This document shows, piece by piece, positions 15,785 through 24,323 of a stretch of DNA of 64,000 nucleotides. The notes beneath the pieces were generated by a model. The model ran no database searches. It saw only the letters and a list, made by a program, of their open reading frames with translations, and was not told the origin of the DNA. The stretch lies in NCBI RefSeq assembly GCF_024362525.1, contig NZ_CP101458.1, positions 2,046,001-2,110,000 on the forward strand, read 5' to 3'. The translations under genes were made by a program, and so were the position numbers. Positions within the stretch are counted from its first letter, which is position 1, and the number at the start of each line of letters is the position of its first letter. Source of the stretch: Natrononativus amylolyticus (GTDB lineage Archaea; Halobacteriota; Halobacteria; Halobacteriales; Natrialbaceae).

Positions 15785-18475
15785 TCACCCGGTGTTCTTC
15801 ATCCCCGCGGCGATCCCCTTCACCGTCAGGCGCAGCGTCCGTTCTTCGATATCCGTTCGCTGGGTCCGACCGAGTAGCTGTACCTGCAACAGATTCAGCG
15901 GGTCGACGTAGGGGTTTCGCCGGGCCAGGTTCTCGCCGAGCCAGTCCCGCGTGTGGAGTTCGTCGCGCTCCCCGATCGTCGTCACCAGTTCGGCCGCCCG
16001 CTCGTGTTCCTCGCTGAGCCGCGGGAAGAACCGCTCGCGCAGGTCGTCCTCGGCCAGGTCGGCGTACTCGGCGGCGATCTCGAGTTCGGTTCGCGACAGC
16101 GACAGCGCGGCGTTGTCGAGTGTCGTCCGGAAGAACGGCCACTCCCCGTACATCTCCTGGAGCGTCTCCATCGATCCGTCGCCCTCCAGGTACTCGTCCA
16201 CGCCAGCGGCCAGCGCGTACCACCCCGGCAGGATACACCGCGACTGCGTCCAAGAGAACACCCACGGGATCGCCCGCAGGTCCTCGACGGTGCGCTCGCC
16301 GCTGCGGGAGGCCGGTCTCGAGCCGAGATCGAGGTTCTCGATCACCGTGATGGGGGTCGCCTGCTCGAAGTAGCGGACGAAGCCGTCGCTCTCGAGCAGA
16401 TCCCGGTACTCCCGGCGGGCGGCGTCGGCCATCGTCTCCATCGCCTCGAGCCACTCCTCGGGGACCTCCTCGCGGGGCTGCTCGATGGCCTGCTTTCGCG
16501 CCCGCAGCTGGGCGTTGAGCATCTGCTCGATGTTTCGCTCTGCGATCCGGGGATTGCCGTACTTCTCCGAGATGGCCTCGCCCTGCTCGGTGAACTTCAC
16601 CTGGCCGGTCACCGTCGAGTTCGGCAGGGCGAGCAGCGCCTCGTTCATCGGTCCGCCGCCCCGCGAGATCGAGCCGCCGCGGCCGTGAAACAGCCGCATC
16701 GTCACGTCGTGGTCGTCACAGATCTCGGCGAGATGGCGCTGGTTCCTGTAGAGCGACCAGTTCGCCGCCAGGAAGCCGTTCTCCTTGTTCGAGTCGGAGT
16801 AGCCGAGCATGATCTCCTGGGTCCGCCCGCGGGCGGAGAGCGCCGCCGCGTAGGCCTCGTTCTCGAACAGCGCCCCCATGATCCGGCGTGCCCCCGAGAG
16901 GGCGTACTCCGTCTCGAGCAGCGGCACGACGTCGATGCCGCAGTGTTCGGGCAGCGAGACGACCCCCGCCTGGTCGGCGAGAAAGAGCACCTCGAGGGCG
17001 TGACTCGGCTCCTCGGTCATCGAGATGCAGTAGGTGTCGACGGCGGCGACGCCGTACTCGGCCTGCCAGTCGGCCAGGCTGTCGAACAGCGTCAACACGC
17101 GCGCGGCGTCCTCGGGGAGCCCCTCGGTGTCGGCGAGGTCGATCACCGGCTCGTCCTGCAGGACGGCGTCGGTCAGCAGGTCGGCCCGTTCGTCCTCCTC
17201 GAGCGCGCGGTAGTCGATCCCCTCGCGCTCGAGGGCGGCCGCGATGGCGTCGGTGTGTTTCTCCCGGTGGTCGCGCAGGTCGAGACTGGCGAGCGAGAAG
17301 CCGAACGTCTCGACCTGTCGGCGCAGCGGATCGACGTGGGCCTCGACGACCGTCTCCGCCCCGTTCTCTCGCAGGCTCTCGGCGATGGTCTCCAGATCCG
17401 CGAGCAGTTCGTCGGCGTTTCCGTAGCCGCCGGGGCGGACGTCACCCACCCGACGCAGGCGCTCGCGCATGAGCTTGAGCTTCTGGCGGTACGGCTCGCC
17501 CGGGTAGCGCTCGGCCGCAGCGCGGGCGCTTCCCTCGAGGCGCTGGCGGTCCGCCTCGAGGGCGTCCTCGAACGCCGGCCCTGGCGAGAGCCGGGCGCCG
17601 TCCTGGCTCAACACCCCCGAGAGGCGCTTGAGCTCCTCGCGGTAGCGCGAAAGGACCACCTCGCGCTGGCGCACGAGCGTGTTCGCGGTCACCTCGGGGG
17701 TGACGTACGGGTTGCCGTCGCGGTCGCTGCCGGCCCACGAGCGAAACTCGAGCAGTTTTGGCACCTCGAGCGAGCCCTCGACCGCCGCTTCGAGGGCGTC
17801 CTCGAGTTCGTCGTACACCTCGCCGACGACGTCGAACAGCGTGTTCTCTAAGTACCACTGGACGTTCCTGGCCTCGTCTTCGACCTCCGGCTGGCGCTTT
17901 CTGACCTGTCGGGTCTGCCAGAGGCTCGTCACCTCGGCGTCGACGTCGCGCCAGACCTGCGCCGCCTCCTTGTCGGTGAGCAGCCGCTCGTCGAGCGTCT
18001 CGAGGTGGGTCGCGATCGCGCGGAGCTTCGCCTTCACCGTCTTCCGGCGGGCCTCCGTCGGATGGGCGGTGAACGTCGGCTCGATCTGCACGTCCTCGAG
18101 GATCGACTCGACCGTCTCCGGATCGGTTTCCCCGAGTTCGGCGGCCGCCGCCTCGAGGCTGTCGGCGAGGCTGCCGTCCTGCGAGTCCCAGCGAATCGAC
18201 CGGACCCGCTCGCGCTCCTCGGCGAGGTTGATCAGCTCGAAGTAGGTGGCGAACGCCCGCGCGACAACGCGCTGCTGGTGGGGCGACACCCGCGCGAGTT
18301 CGTCGACCAGCGACTCACGGGAGTCGATCTCGCCCGCGCGGTAGTCGATCGCGGTCGTCCGACACGATTCGACCGTCTCGAACGCCCGTCTCGAGGTCTG
18401 GGCCTCGAGGATCTCCCCGAGGAGCGCGCCCAGTTCCCGGACGTCCTGTCGAACGCCCCTGTTGTGCAATTCCAT
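15785..18475 (-). CDS. ppc: Phosphoenolpyruvate carboxylase
   Basis: 896 residues, full length. Carboxylates PEP to oxaloacetate, feeding the TCA cycle. The two signature regions are present: FTAHPTEARRKTV (catalytic His, about residue 138) and FHGRGGSISRGGGP (glycine loop), with GSDRDGNPYVTPEVT and the invariant C-terminal NTG. ATG 18475; monocistronic; convergent with moxR and followed upstream by tfs on the same strand, 121 bases away. Confidence 0.97.
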   Translation of the reverse strand: MELHNRGVRQDVRELGALLGEILEAQTSRRAFETVESCRTTAIDYRAGEIDSRESLVDELARVSPHQQRVVARAFATYFELINLAEERERVRSIRWDSQDGSLADSLEAAAAELGETDPETVESILEDVQIEPTFTAHPTEARRKTVKAKLRAIATHLETLDERLLTDKEAAQVWRDVDAEVTSLWQTRQVRKRQPEVEDEARNVQWYLENTLFDVVGEVYDELEDALEAAVEGSLEVPKLLEFRSWAGSDRDGNPYVTPEVTANTLVRQREVVLSRYREELKRLSGVLSQDGARLSPGPAFEDALEADRQRLEGSARAAAERYPGEPYRQKLKLMRERLRRVGDVRPGGYGNADELLADLETIAESLRENGAETVVEAHVDPLRRQVETFGFSLASLDLRDHREKHTDAIAAALEREGIDYRALEEDERADLLTDAVLQDEPVIDLADTEGLPEDAARVLTLFDSLADWQAEYGVAAVDTYCISMTEEPSHALEVLFLADQAGVVSLPEHCGIDVVPLLETEYALSGARRIMGALFENEAYAAALSARGRTQEIMLGYSDSNKENGFLAANWSLYRNQRHLAEICDDHDVTMRLFHGRGGSISRGGGPMNEALLALPNSTVTGQVKFTEQGEAISEKYGNPRIAERNIEQMLNAQLRARKQAIEQPREEVPEEWLEAMETMADAARREYRDLLESDGFVRYFEQATPITVIENLDLGSRPASRSGERTVEDLRAIPWVFSWTQSRCILPGWYALAAGVDEYLEGDGSMETLQEMYGEWPFFRTTLDNAALSLSRTELEIAAEYADLAEDDLRERFFPRLSEEHERAAELVTTIGERDELHTRDWLGENLARRNPYVDPLNLLQVQLLGRTQRTDIEERTLRLTVKGIAAGMKNTG

Positions 18476-18596
18476 ACCACAGGGCTACGCGCGCCAGCGC
18501 AAAAATCCCGGCACAGCGCGAATCTTTGCCGCCCTCATCGTCTTTCGTGAGAGTCTCACGGGCGTCGGGTCGACGATGGGGTACGAAAGCGGCGGC

Positions 18597-18926
18597 TCAG
18601 TTGTAGCCGCGCCACCGGTGGCCACACTCCGTACACTTGAAAAAGCGGGTGGGCGGCTCGTCGGCGGAGGCCGTCTGCTGGAGCGCGTAGTACGCCTTCT
18701 CGTTCTCACACTCGGGACACCGGACGTCGGAGGTCGTCGGCTTCCCCTCGACGTCCGTCTCCTCGCTCGTTTCGATGACGTCGTCGAATCGCTGTGAGTC
18801 CGTGCTGACGAACTCCGCTTCGGTCTCCCGATCGCGACCGCTGGTCGCCCCGCAGTCCTCGTCGGCACACACCATCCGGTCGCCGTCGGCTTTCATCATC
18901 GAGCCGCAGTCGTCGCAGAACTGCAT
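18597..18926 (-). CDS. tfs: Transcription factor S (TFS), RNA polymerase cleavage factor
   Basis: 109 residues. Two zinc ribbons: CDDCGSMMK ... CADEDCG at the N-terminus and CPECENEKAYY ... FFKCTECGHRW at the C-terminus. The C-terminal ribbon carries the acidic pair of the TFIIS hairpin in SADEPPT, needed to trigger transcript cleavage in a stalled polymerase. Length and layout match archaeal TFS. ATG 18926. A run of plus-strand sequence upstream (to 18985) is too short for another gene. Confidence 0.93.
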   Translation of the reverse strand: MQFCDDCGSMMKADGDRMVCADEDCGATSGRDRETEAEFVSTDSQRFDDVIETSEETDVEGKPTTSDVRCPECENEKAYYALQQTASADEPPTRFFKCTECGHRWRGYN

Positions 18927-18985
18927 ACGCCCGCCTACGCGCTCGGAGCGCAAAAACGTCGGGGCACGGCGGTCGCCCGACGCGA

Positions 18986-19942
18986 TCACAGCGCGCCGTC
19001 GCTCGCGACCGCCGTCAGGAGCACGTCTCCCTCGAGACCGTCGTCCTCGAGGGCCATCCTCGCCGCCTCTCGAGCCTCGGCCGCGTGGGTCTCGTCGGTG
19101 AGCCCGTAGACGACCGGTCCCCAAGAGGACTGGCCGACCCCGGAGACGACCGGACAGCCCTCGAGGGTGTCGACGATCGCTCCCGCGGGCGGTCGAAAGA
19201 CCCCGCCCTGGGCGTCGGCGTACCAGGAGCCGTTCTTGCGGCCGATCTCGCCGATCGCGTCGCCGAAGGGCTCGAGACGACCCTCCGCCGCCGCCGGGAG
19301 CAGCTTTCGGGTTACGACGCCGGCGATCTCGTCGGAAACGGCGGGATCGGCGCGCTCGACGACGGTCCGCATGCTCGCGTCCTCGCCGTCGCCGTTGCGA
19401 CCGGGTTCGGCGTCGGGGACCACGACGAGGAATCGCCAGTCGGCAGGCAGGTCGTGGCGGGCGACCACGGGCGGGACCGTCCAGTCGCCCGCCGCGGGCG
19501 GTTCGGTCGTGAACCGGCCCGTCGGGTGGCCGGCGTCGACGACGAACCCCCCCGACTCGAAGGTGGCGACGCCGACGCCGCTGCGCCCGCCCCGTCCGAG
19601 CCGCGGGGCTCGCTCGCGCACCCGCGCCTCGAGGCCGTAACACCGCGCCGTCGCGGCCAGGGTTGCGAGCGCGAGCTGGGTTCCGCTGCCGAGGCCGACG
19701 TGGCGGGGCAGGCGCTCCTCGAGCGAGAGGGAAACGCCGGGGACCCCGAGACAGTCGACGGCCCGCCTCGCGTACTCGCGGACGAGGGGGTCGTCGGCCT
19801 CGATTTCCTCGGCGCGCTCGGCGGAGACGGTCACTCGCGGCTCCTCGAGCCCGACGCCGATCCCGCCGTAGAGCCGTCGCCGGGCCAGCGAGAGGTTCTG
19901 AAAGCCGAAGTGGAGCCGTGCGCCGGCGCTGACCGTCACCAT
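18986..19942 (-). CDS. Beta-ribofuranosylaminobenzene 5'-phosphate synthase family (GHMP kinase fold)
   Basis: 318 residues. GHMP-type nucleotide loop LPRHVGLGSGTQLALATLAA at about 78-97, N-terminal GARLHFGFQNLS and C-terminal GVGQSSWGPVVYGL place it with beta-RFAP synthase, which starts methanopterin-type pterin synthesis from PRPP and 4-hydroxy- or 4-aminobenzoate. In haloarchaea the final cofactor is less certain, so the product name is by family. ATG 19942 (MVTVSAG) is the natural start; longer frames upstream lack family sequence. Confidence 0.85.
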   Translation of the reverse strand: MVTVSAGARLHFGFQNLSLARRRLYGGIGVGLEEPRVTVSAERAEEIEADDPLVREYARRAVDCLGVPGVSLSLEERLPRHVGLGSGTQLALATLAATARCYGLEARVRERAPRLGRGGRSGVGVATFESGGFVVDAGHPTGRFTTEPPAAGDWTVPPVVARHDLPADWRFLVVVPDAEPGRNGDGEDASMRTVVERADPAVSDEIAGVVTRKLLPAAAEGRLEPFGDAIGEIGRKNGSWYADAQGGVFRPPAGAIVDTLEGCPVVSGVGQSSWGPVVYGLTDETHAAEAREAARMALEDDGLEGDVLLTAVASDGAL

Positions 19943-20040
19943 ACCGGCAGTGGGCGGCCCGACCGCAAGGGGGTTTCGACGGTGGCCGGCGTTGCCACCG
20001 GTTTGCCCCGCGAAACGATGGGCAGCCGACCGCGGGGCGC

Positions 20041-20613
20041 TCACTTCTCGGTCGCACCCAGCCGTGAGAGCGCCCGGTACGTTCGCAGCAGGTCGAGGTC
20101 GTGCTCGCGGGAGACGGCGCGAACGGCCTCGAGATACGTCGCGTACGCAGTGGGCTCGAGCGGGGAGGGATACGCCTCGAGCGCGTCGGCGGGGAACGCT
20201 GACAGCGAACCCGCACCCTCGAGCGCGGCGACGGCGCCCTCGTCGAGCGTAACGTACCGCTCGGGGTCGAGAAACTGGAGGTACGCCGACGCGATCGGGA
20301 CGTCGACGCCCTCGAGGGCGGTGAGTCTCTCGACGGCGTCCGTCACAGTCTCCGCCGACTCAGCACCCGTGATGGCTGCCTCGAGGTCGTCGTACCCGTT
20401 CTCGCGGAAGGCGTCCTCGGCGGGGTGGGGCGTCCCCGACAGCGACCGGCGGGCGAACCAGCGGACGACCCACTCGGCGTCCTTCCAGAGAAACGAGCCC
20501 TCCGAGAAGGCCGTCGGGAGGGTCTCGAGGCGCTCGTCCTCGACGATCGTGAACGGGTGTCGGCGCTCGTACTCGGCGGCGGCCGCTCGGAGACGGTCCG
20601 TGGTGAACCCCAT
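20041..20613 (-). CDS. Uncharacterised protein with helix-hairpin-helix-like segment
   Basis: 190 residues, soluble, mostly helical. The segment LTALEGVDVPIASAYLQFLDPERYVTLDE resembles the helix-hairpin-helix core of DNA-glycosylase-like proteins (LpGVGxxxASAxLxFLxPxxYxxxD), so nucleic-acid contact is possible; no catalytic Lys/Asp pair can be assigned safely. ATG 20613. It lies between beta-RFAP synthase (same strand) and the divergent formate dehydrogenase gene. Confidence 0.6.
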   Translation of the reverse strand: MGFTTDRLRAAAAEYERRHPFTIVEDERLETLPTAFSEGSFLWKDAEWVVRWFARRSLSGTPHPAEDAFRENGYDDLEAAITGAESAETVTDAVERLTALEGVDVPIASAYLQFLDPERYVTLDEGAVAALEGAGSLSAFPADALEAYPSPLEPTAYATYLEAVRAVSREHDLDLLRTYRALSRLGATEK

Positions 20614-20734
20614 CGGTCGACGGAAGGGTGCGCTCGAGGAAAAACCCCACCGTCGGCGCCGGCTCTCGAGGGAGAGGACGCGACGGCCGCCGGTCGGCGA
20701 ACTGTTTTGTCGATCGGTACCGATAGGCACGGGT

Positions 20735-22816
20735 ATGAGCTCAGACGACGACGCCGTCCACACGATCTGTCCGTACTGCGGGGTCGGCTGCGGGTTGCGA
20801 CTCGAGGCGGGCGAGGAGCCCGGCGACGTCTCGCTGAAACCGTGGTTCGACGCGCCGGTGAACGAGGGCGCCCTCTGTATCAAAGGCGGCGCGTCGACGC
20901 AGGTCGTCGACCACGACGACCGGCTCACCGAGCCGCTGATCCGGGAAAACGGCGAGTTCCGCGAAGCGACCTGGGACGAGGCGCTGACTCGAATCGTCGA
21001 CGAACTCGAGTCGATCCGCGACGAACACGGCCCCGACGCGACCGGCTTTTTCAGCTCCTCGAAGGTGATGAACGAGGAGAACTACCTGCTCCAGAAGCTC
21101 GCGCGCCGGTACGGGACGAACAACGTCGACAACTGTACGCGGATGTGTCACGCCTCGACGGTCTACACCCTCCGGAACAGCCTGGGCGCGGGTGCGATGA
21201 CCAACAGCATGCAGGACCTGAAGGATGCGGGCGACGTCTTCTGGATCCAGGGGGCGAACCCCGCGGAACAGCACGTCATCGCCCACAGCAACTACTTCCG
21301 GCAGGCCGCACTCGAGGGCGCGACCCTCATCCAGATCGACCCCCACGCGAACAAGACGACCCGCGACGTGGACCTCCACCTCCAGCTCAAACCCGGCACG
21401 GACATCCCGCTTCTGAACGTCGTCCTCAAGACGATCCTCGAGGAGGGGCTGTACGACGAGGACTTCATCGAGGAGCGCACGACGGGATTCGACCACCTCG
21501 AGGCGACGCTCGCCGACTTCGACATGCAGGAGGCCGCCGACACCTGTGGCGTGCCCCTCGAGGACATCCAGGAGGCTGCCCGCATTTATGCGGAGGCCGA
21601 TAACGCAGCAATATTCACCGGAATGGGGATGAGCCAGCACCGCTGCGGCGTCGACAACGTCCAGAACGAGGTCAACCTCGCGCTGATTACGGGCAACCTC
21701 GGCCGTCCTGGGACGGGCGTCAATCCGCTGCGCGGACAGAACAACGTCCAGGGAACCTGCGACGTGGGCGCGATGCCGAACGTCCTGCCGGGGTACCAGG
21801 AGGTCGACGACGACGAGGCACGCGAGGCGGTCGAGGCGGTCTGGGGCTTCGAGATTCCCTCGGAGCCGGGGCTGACGAACGTCGAGATCTCGAACGCCAT
21901 CGGCGACTCGATCCACGGTCTGTTCGTCATGGGCGAGAACCCGGTGATGAGCGAGCCGGATTCGATCGAGGTCGAAGAGCGGATGGACGACCTCGAGTTC
22001 CTCGCGGTACAGGACATCTTCATGACCGAGACCGCAGAGTTCGCGGACGTCGTCCTCCCGGCCACCTCGTGGGCCGAACGCGGCGGCACGGTGACGAACA
22101 CCGACCGGCGCGTCCAGCGGATGCGCCCCGCCGTCGACGTGCCCGGAAACACCCGCCACGATCTCGATATTCTCTGTGAACTCGGCACTCGACTCTTCGG
22201 CGAAGACGGGGGGTTCGAGTTCGACGGCCCCGAAGAGGTGTTCGAGGAGCTCCGGCAGGTGTGTCCGAGCTACCACGGGATGACCTACGACAGCCTCGGC
22301 CTCGAAGGCATCCAGTGGCCCTGCTACGAGGAGGGCGACGAGGGCGACCAGTACCTCTACGAGGAGTCGTTCGACACCGACGATGGCCTCGGGGAGATCC
22401 GCGGCGTGCGCCACACCGAACCCGCGGAGGTCGCAGACGAGGAGTACCCGCTCGTGCTCACGACCGCGCGCCTCGAGGAACACTACAACACCGGCACGAT
22501 GAGCACCCGGTCGCCGACGCTCGTGCGCCGAACCCCCGAGAACTTCGTCGACGTCCACCCCGCGGACGCCGAGGCGCGAGGAATCGAGGACGGCGACTAC
22601 GTCACGCTGCGCTCGCGGCGCGGAGAGATCGTCCTCGAGGCCAACGTCACCGAGGCCATCAAGGAGGGCGTGGTCTGGACCACGCCGCACTTCTCGGACG
22701 CGCGGGCGAACACGCTAACGAACGACGTGCTCGATCCGCTGGCGAAGATCCCGGAGTACAAGGCCGCGGCCGCGGAGGTCGAGCCCGCGAAGCCGCCGGA
22801 ATCCGCGGACGACTGA
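20735..22816 (+). CDS. fdhF: Formate dehydrogenase alpha subunit (molybdopterin oxidoreductase)
   Basis: 693 residues, soluble, no Tat signal. N-terminal 4Fe-4S site CPYCGVGC (Cys 12, 15, 19) with Cys 48; the molybdenum ligand position reads TRMCHA (Cys 138, His 139), where E. coli FdhF has selenocysteine. Further family marks: GAGAMTNSMQD, GANPAEQH, FTGMGMSQHRCGVDNV, RGQNNVQGTCDVG, a C-terminal MopB domain. It oxidises formate; the electron acceptor is open because no beta or gamma subunit is adjacent. mobA follows three bases after the stop, so the two form an operon. Confidence 0.9.
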   Translation: MSSDDDAVHTICPYCGVGCGLRLEAGEEPGDVSLKPWFDAPVNEGALCIKGGASTQVVDHDDRLTEPLIRENGEFREATWDEALTRIVDELESIRDEHGPDATGFFSSSKVMNEENYLLQKLARRYGTNNVDNCTRMCHASTVYTLRNSLGAGAMTNSMQDLKDAGDVFWIQGANPAEQHVIAHSNYFRQAALEGATLIQIDPHANKTTRDVDLHLQLKPGTDIPLLNVVLKTILEEGLYDEDFIEERTTGFDHLEATLADFDMQEAADTCGVPLEDIQEAARIYAEADNAAIFTGMGMSQHRCGVDNVQNEVNLALITGNLGRPGTGVNPLRGQNNVQGTCDVGAMPNVLPGYQEVDDDEAREAVEAVWGFEIPSEPGLTNVEISNAIGDSIHGLFVMGENPVMSEPDSIEVEERMDDLEFLAVQDIFMTETAEFADVVLPATSWAERGGTVTNTDRRVQRMRPAVDVPGNTRHDLDILCELGTRLFGEDGGFEFDGPEEVFEELRQVCPSYHGMTYDSLGLEGIQWPCYEEGDEGDQYLYEESFDTDDGLGEIRGVRHTEPAEVADEEYPLVLTTARLEEHYNTGTMSTRSPTLVRRTPENFVDVHPADAEARGIEDGDYVTLRSRRGEIVLEANVTEAIKEGVVWTTPHFSDARANTLTNDVLDPLAKIPEYKAAAAEVEPAKPPESADD

Positions 22817-22819
22817 GCC

Positions 22820-23506
22820 GTGACAGGACCCGATTCAACCCGGGCCGAGGCGGGAGCGGAGGCGACCGGACGAGCGAACGCCGACCTCTCGGGAGTCGTC
22901 CTCGCCGGCGGCTACTCGACTCGATTCGGTGAGGACGACAAGGCCGTCGCCGACCTCGCGGGGGAACCGATGATCCGCCGGGTGGTCGACCGGCTGGCGC
23001 CGGTCAGCGCGGGGGTCGTCGTCAACTGCCGCGAGGACCAGCTCGAGGCCATTCGAACTGCCCTGGCCGACGCGCCCGTCGACGTCTCCTACGCCGTCGA
23101 CCCGGTTCCCGATCAGGGGCCGACCGGAGGGATCAAAACGGGCCTCGAGGCCGCCACCACCGAGTACGCGGCCGTCGTCGCCTGCGACATGCCGTTCGTC
23201 GAGCCGCGGCTGTTCGACCTCCTGTTCGAGCGGGCGCGAGACGAGGAGGCGGACGCCGCGGTGGTCCAGCTCGAGGACCGCTGGTACCAGACCACCCAGG
23301 CGGTCTACCGAACCGAGCCGATGGCCCGCGCCTGCGCGGCCGCCCTCGAGCGCGAGGACAGCCGCATCCTGACGGCGCTCGAGGACCTCGAGTGGGTCGT
23401 CGTCGACGAGCGGGCGCTCGCCGAGGCGGAGATCTCCCTCGAGACGTTCGAGGGTGTGGATACCCGTGATTCGCTCGAAGAGGCGGCGGCGCGGCTGGGT
23501 GAGTAA
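22820..23506 (+). CDS. mobA: Molybdenum cofactor guanylyltransferase
   Basis: 228 residues. GTP-binding signature VVLAGGYSTRFGEDDKAVADL near residue 26-45 and DMPFVEP (Mg-binding Asp) around 120. Adds GMP to molybdopterin to make the bis-MGD cofactor that the preceding formate dehydrogenase needs. GTG 22820, three bases after the fdhF stop, is the only sensible start; the first ~23 residues (Ala/Glu/Thr-rich) are an extension before the first strand. Confidence 0.9.
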   Translation: MTGPDSTRAEAGAEATGRANADLSGVVLAGGYSTRFGEDDKAVADLAGEPMIRRVVDRLAPVSAGVVVNCREDQLEAIRTALADAPVDVSYAVDPVPDQGPTGGIKTGLEAATTEYAAVVACDMPFVEPRLFDLLFERARDEEADAAVVQLEDRWYQTTQAVYRTEPMARACAAALEREDSRILTALEDLEWVVVDERALAEAEISLETFEGVDTRDSLEEAAARLGE

Positions 23507-23572
23507 GTCCGTCGTATCGGTTCGAACGGAGTGTCCCGGTCCAGCGCTGTGGGAGTGGGTTCGTTCCGCCCG

Positions 23573-23582
23573 AAAGTATATG
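23573..23582 (+). promoter_or_regulatory. TATA box of the small lipoprotein gene
   Basis: AAAGTATATG lies 24-33 bases before ATG 23606, the leaderless spacing. Confidence 0.6.
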
Positions 23583-23605
23583 TCCGCACATCAGAATTTC
23601 GCAGC

Positions 23606-23998
23606 ATGATACGGCGCCAGTTCGTCGCAGCCACCGCCGTGACGGGGACCCTGGTGCTCTCGGGATGCTCGAGCAGCGGCACCTCGAGCCCGCCGGACGA
23701 GGGCAGCCTGTGGATCGCCAACGAGGCGGGCAGCGACCAGACCGTCGAGATCACGGTAACCGACGCCGGCGGCGAGACGGTGTACGAAGCACAGTACGAA
23801 CTGACGCCGGACGACGCCGACGAGAAAACCGTTTCAGAAGACGGATCGATAGCGGTCGGAGACACGTACGACGTGACGGTGACGACCGACGACCACCGCG
23901 AGACGTTCGAGTGGGACGTGGCTCGAAACCGGAGCGTACTGAACGTGTACGTCGAAGACACCGGGGTACGGTTCGAGCGGGACGCACCGGAGGGGTGA
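23606..23998 (+). CDS. Small lipoprotein, function unknown
   Basis: 130 residues. Signal IRRQFVAATAVTGTLVLSGC with lipobox LSGC (Cys 21), so membrane-anchored on the outside. The mature part has a single immunoglobulin-like beta pattern (GSLWIANEAGSDQTVEITVTD ... YDVTVTTDDHRETFEWDV ... VLNVYVED). No family assigned. TATA box 26 bases upstream. Confidence 0.75.
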   Translation: MIRRQFVAATAVTGTLVLSGCSSSGTSSPPDEGSLWIANEAGSDQTVEITVTDAGGETVYEAQYELTPDDADEKTVSEDGSIAVGDTYDVTVTTDDHRETFEWDVARNRSVLNVYVEDTGVRFERDAPEG

Positions 23999-24294
23999 GC
24001 GGTCCGGGGGCCACACGTCGGTCTCTCGCGTTCTCCAAACCGTTCCCGCACGAGCGACGTTCCCGACACTGCGACCGGGAGCTGCCGACGGCACTGAAGA
24101 CCGCGATCCTCGAGCGGGTTTCGCGAACGAAACCCGCACTCGGGGATGACGCCGCCACCCCACCCCGACGGCACGCGCTCGTCGACGGCGCGTGGCGCCG
24201 CTCCTCGCGGGTGTGCCGCCGCTTCCGGCGCGGTCGGTGACGGGGCGCTTCGACCGCAGTGGGCCACCAGCAACGATTGACCCGGTCGGAGTCA
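23999..24294. other. Intergenic region, nothing recognised
   Basis: About 300 bp between the lipoprotein gene and the ilvD promoter. The open frames here are short and lack family likeness. I see no repeat, hairpin or RNA gene. Confidence 0.5.
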
Positions 24295-24302
24295 CTTATA
24301 GG
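24295..24302 (+). promoter_or_regulatory. TATA box of ilvD
   Basis: CTTATAGG, 22-29 bases before ATG 24324, fits a leaderless transcript and excludes the longer upstream frame. Confidence 0.6.
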
Positions 24303-24323
24303 CCCTCGAAACCACCTGCGACC

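Noticed and set aside
23580-23609. Nine-residue ORF (MSAHQNFAA) ending in ATGA at the lipoprotein start
   Set aside because: Its start lies inside the TATA box that makes the gene leaderless, so it would not be transcribed. It also shows that such overlaps arise by chance.
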